In this document: one piece after another, positions 6,003 to 7,229 of the stretch
Numbering within the stretch: the stretch's first letter is position 1
Layout of the letters: each line of letters starts with the position of its first letter
Source of the DNA: JAHJEM01 sp043805315
GTDB taxonomy: Archaea > Nanobdellota > Nanobdellia > Woesearchaeales > JAHJEM01
Assembly (NCBI GenBank): GCA_043805315.1
Contig: JAZDID010000116.1
Coordinates: 1-7,229 of the forward strand
Direction of reading: 5' to 3'
DNA: 7,229 bases
Made by a program: the position numbers and the translations under genes
The notes under the pieces: generated by a model
Databases searched by the model: none
Told to the model about the DNA's origin: nothing
What the model saw: only the letters and a program-made list of their open reading frames with translations

Positions 6003-6188
6003 ATGAAAATCGTCTACATCTACCTGGTCATGAAGATCATCACTGCAGGCCTGTTCATCATCGCAGGAATCCTGATCTGGATCTATCCGAGCCTGCTGCA
6101 GAAGATAGTCGCGGCAATACTCGTGATCACCGGCGCTTTCATCATGTTCTCACGGCCGACAGTCTCGTATGCGAATTTCAGGACATGA
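6003..6188 (+). CDS. DUF3096-like two-helix membrane miniprotein
   Basis: A 61-residue protein that is almost entirely hydrophobic. Helix 1 spans about 10-27 (M-K-I-I-T-A-G-L-F-I-I-A-G-I-L-I-W-I); a tight turn Y-P-S-L-L-Q-K follows at 28-34; helix 2 spans about 35-49 (I-V-A-A-I-L-V-I-T-G-A-F-I-M-F); a short polar tail ends the chain. The pattern A-G-I-L-I-x-I-x-P-x-L-L-x-x-I-V-A-x-x-L-x-I-x-G resembles DUF3096, a family of small archaeal and bacterial membrane proteins of unknown role; this is a match from memory. Both ends would face the same side. It has its own promoter, starts 44 nt after the preceding gene, and ends 14 nt from the convergent Lrp-type gene. Hydrophobic periodicity and the promoter spacing argue that it is a real gene despite its size. 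Confidence 0.7.
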   Translation: MKIVYIYLVMKIITAGLFIIAGILIWIYPSLLQKIVAAILVITGAFIMFSRPTVSYANFRT

Positions 6189-6202
6189 AGAAGAAATGTG
6201 CA

Positions 6203-7201
6203 TTATCTGTCAGGAGTTTCATTGCGTGTCTTCAAGAGGTTGCGAAACCCAGGAGTCCACTCGTCAGAGATCATGAGGACAGAGTCCACAGTGCGGATGA
6301 CCTGGGGGAATGCTTTTTTCGCTTCTTCGATGATCTGGTAATATTCTTGGTAACTATCGACGACAAGTTCAGGTTCGATCTGCCACAGGTTCCTGATGTA
6401 GTAGTGGATGTTTGTCAGCCGAGAGAAGTGCTCAAGAAGCCGATGCTCGTCTTCTTTTGAATACTTGTCCAGTTTAATAATTGCCTTATAAAGGTCAAGG
6501 CCGAGAATGCGCAGATTGACGCCAATCCGGTACTGGATGATGACGCCCAGTGTCTCGAGACGTTTGAGACGGGCATGCACGACTGTGTGTGATGATCTGA
6601 CTTTTTCTGCGAGGACAGTGAGGGGAATGCGCGCGTTATTCACGATCTCTCCGAGTATCTCATAGTCGAGCGGGTCGAGCTTGTTCTCCACAACTTCTCC
6701 AGCGAACATTGTTGGCGCCGAGATGGTGCCCGTGAAATACATTTTAGGATATTGCTTGACGTCAAGAAGTGCGTCCCCGTACTCATCGATGATGAGCTCG
6801 TTGAACTCGCTGATGAGCTGGTTCTTGAGTTCGAAGAACTCGTAATCCCCTCTGGTGAAGACACCGAAGATGAGGTCCCAGCTTCCTGAGCATTCACCCA
6901 TCCAGTAGACGATGCCAGACTCCTTGAGCCAGGTGAAGAGCCGCTGTTTTTCCGAGGGGATGTTGCGCAATTTCAAGTAGACCTTATAGATCTTGTATCC
7001 CATCTTGTGCGGGTTGATAGCTGCATTGAAGCTCGTGATGATGCCTTTCTCGACAAGCTTGTTGATCCTATATTCTACTGCCTGACGTGACTTCCCCACT
7101 TTCCTTGCGAGGATGGTTGCAGGAATCCTGCAGTCCTTGTCAAGCTCTGAAAGGATCTTTCTGTCTGTCTTGTCCAGCTTGATTTTCGTTATTTCAGGCA
7201 T
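6203..7201 (-). CDS. Tandem double-module Lrp/AsnC family transcriptional regulator
   Basis: A 332-residue regulator built from two Lrp/AsnC modules in one chain; a typical member has one module of about 150 residues. Module 1: winged HTH at about 9-55 (L-D-x-x-D-R-K-I-L-S-E-L-x-x-x-x-R-I-P-x-x-x-L-A) and a RAM-type ligand/oligomerisation domain at about 67-150. Module 2: HTH at about 174-222 (L-D-P-L-D-Y-E-I-L-G-E-I-x-x-x-A-R-I-P-x-x-x-L-A) and a second RAM-like domain at about 233-313. RAM domains usually bind amino acids and form dimers; a tandem chain could act as a built-in dimer. The canonical GD turn of the first RAM domain is altered (C-S-G-S-W-D, 104-109), so the effector is uncertain. 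No target or neighbouring amino-acid gene is evident. The start at 7201 is supported by a TATA box at the window edge. Confidence 0.88.
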   Translation of the reverse strand: MPEITKIKLDKTDRKILSELDKDCRIPATILARKVGKSRQAVEYRINKLVEKGIITSFNAAINPHKMGYKIYKVYLKLRNIPSEKQRLFTWLKESGIVYWMGECSGSWDLIFGVFTRGDYEFFELKNQLISEFNELIIDEYGDALLDVKQYPKMYFTGTISAPTMFAGEVVENKLDPLDYEILGEIVNNARIPLTVLAEKVRSSHTVVHARLKRLETLGVIIQYRIGVNLRILGLDLYKAIIKLDKYSKEDEHRLLEHFSRLTNIHYYIRNLWQIEPELVVDSYQEYYQIIEEAKKAFPQVIRTVDSVLMISDEWTPGFRNLLKTRNETPDR

Positions 7202-7221
7202 TTTTAAGCATTATTCATCTA

Positions 7222-7229
7222 TTATTTAT
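7222..7229 (-). promoter_or_regulatory. TATA box of the Lrp-type regulator (edge of window)
   Basis: The minus strand reads ATAAATAA (7229-7222), centred about 24 nt before the ATG at 7201. The BRE would fall outside the window, so only half of the promoter can be judged. Confidence 0.55.

Noticed and set aside
6372..6380. GGTTCGATC resembling a tRNA T-loop (B box)
   Set aside because: It lies inside the Lrp-type coding sequence, with no flanking acceptor stem, D-arm or anticodon arm.
5990..6460. 156-residue plus-strand open frame starting at the ATG at 5990
   Set aside because: It overlaps the two-helix miniprotein and the 3' end of the Lrp-type gene, has low-complexity charged composition, and its start fits the TATA spacing less well than 6003.

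Overview
The window reads as chromosomal DNA from an archaeon, most likely a DPANN-type lineage such as Woesearchaeota or Pacearchaeota. This is inferred from gene content and promoter style, not from any marker gene. Seven of the eight genes have an A/T-rich TATA element centred about 25 nt upstream of the start codon and no usable Shine-Dalgarno sequence, which is the archaeal leaderless-mRNA layout. Three families also fit archaea: an AbrB-PhoU regulator, a double Lrp/AsnC regulator and a DUF3096-like mini membrane protein.

Layout, left to right. 50-973 (+) is an AbrB-PhoU type regulator. It converges, with a 6-nt gap, on a two-gene minus-strand unit: a small secreted or membrane-anchored protein (3112-3684) followed, with a 4-nt overlap, by a large four-helix membrane protein that carries TPR-like helices and a C-terminal aminoglycoside-phosphotransferase/choline-kinase-like domain (980-3115). 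Next comes an inositol monophosphatase family enzyme (3794-4549, minus). It is transcribed divergently from a seven-repeat TPR protein (4622-5518, +), and the two TATA boxes form a perfect 9-bp inverted repeat. Two short plus-strand genes follow: 5560-5958, whose C-terminal 56 residues resemble the C-terminal domain of FtsZ although the GTPase domain is absent, and 6003-6188, a two-helix membrane miniprotein. The window ends with a tandem double-module Lrp/AsnC regulator (6203-7201, minus) whose promoter touches the right edge.

There is no mobile element, CRISPR array, RNA gene or stretch above 300 bases without a gene. Apart from the 3112-3684/980-3115 pair, each gene has its own promoter, so this is a row of single-gene units and not a pathway operon. 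The items most worth following are the stand-alone FtsZ-C-terminal-like protein and the membrane-TPR-kinase fusion with its small coupled partner. All family assignments come from motif recognition by eye; no database search was run.
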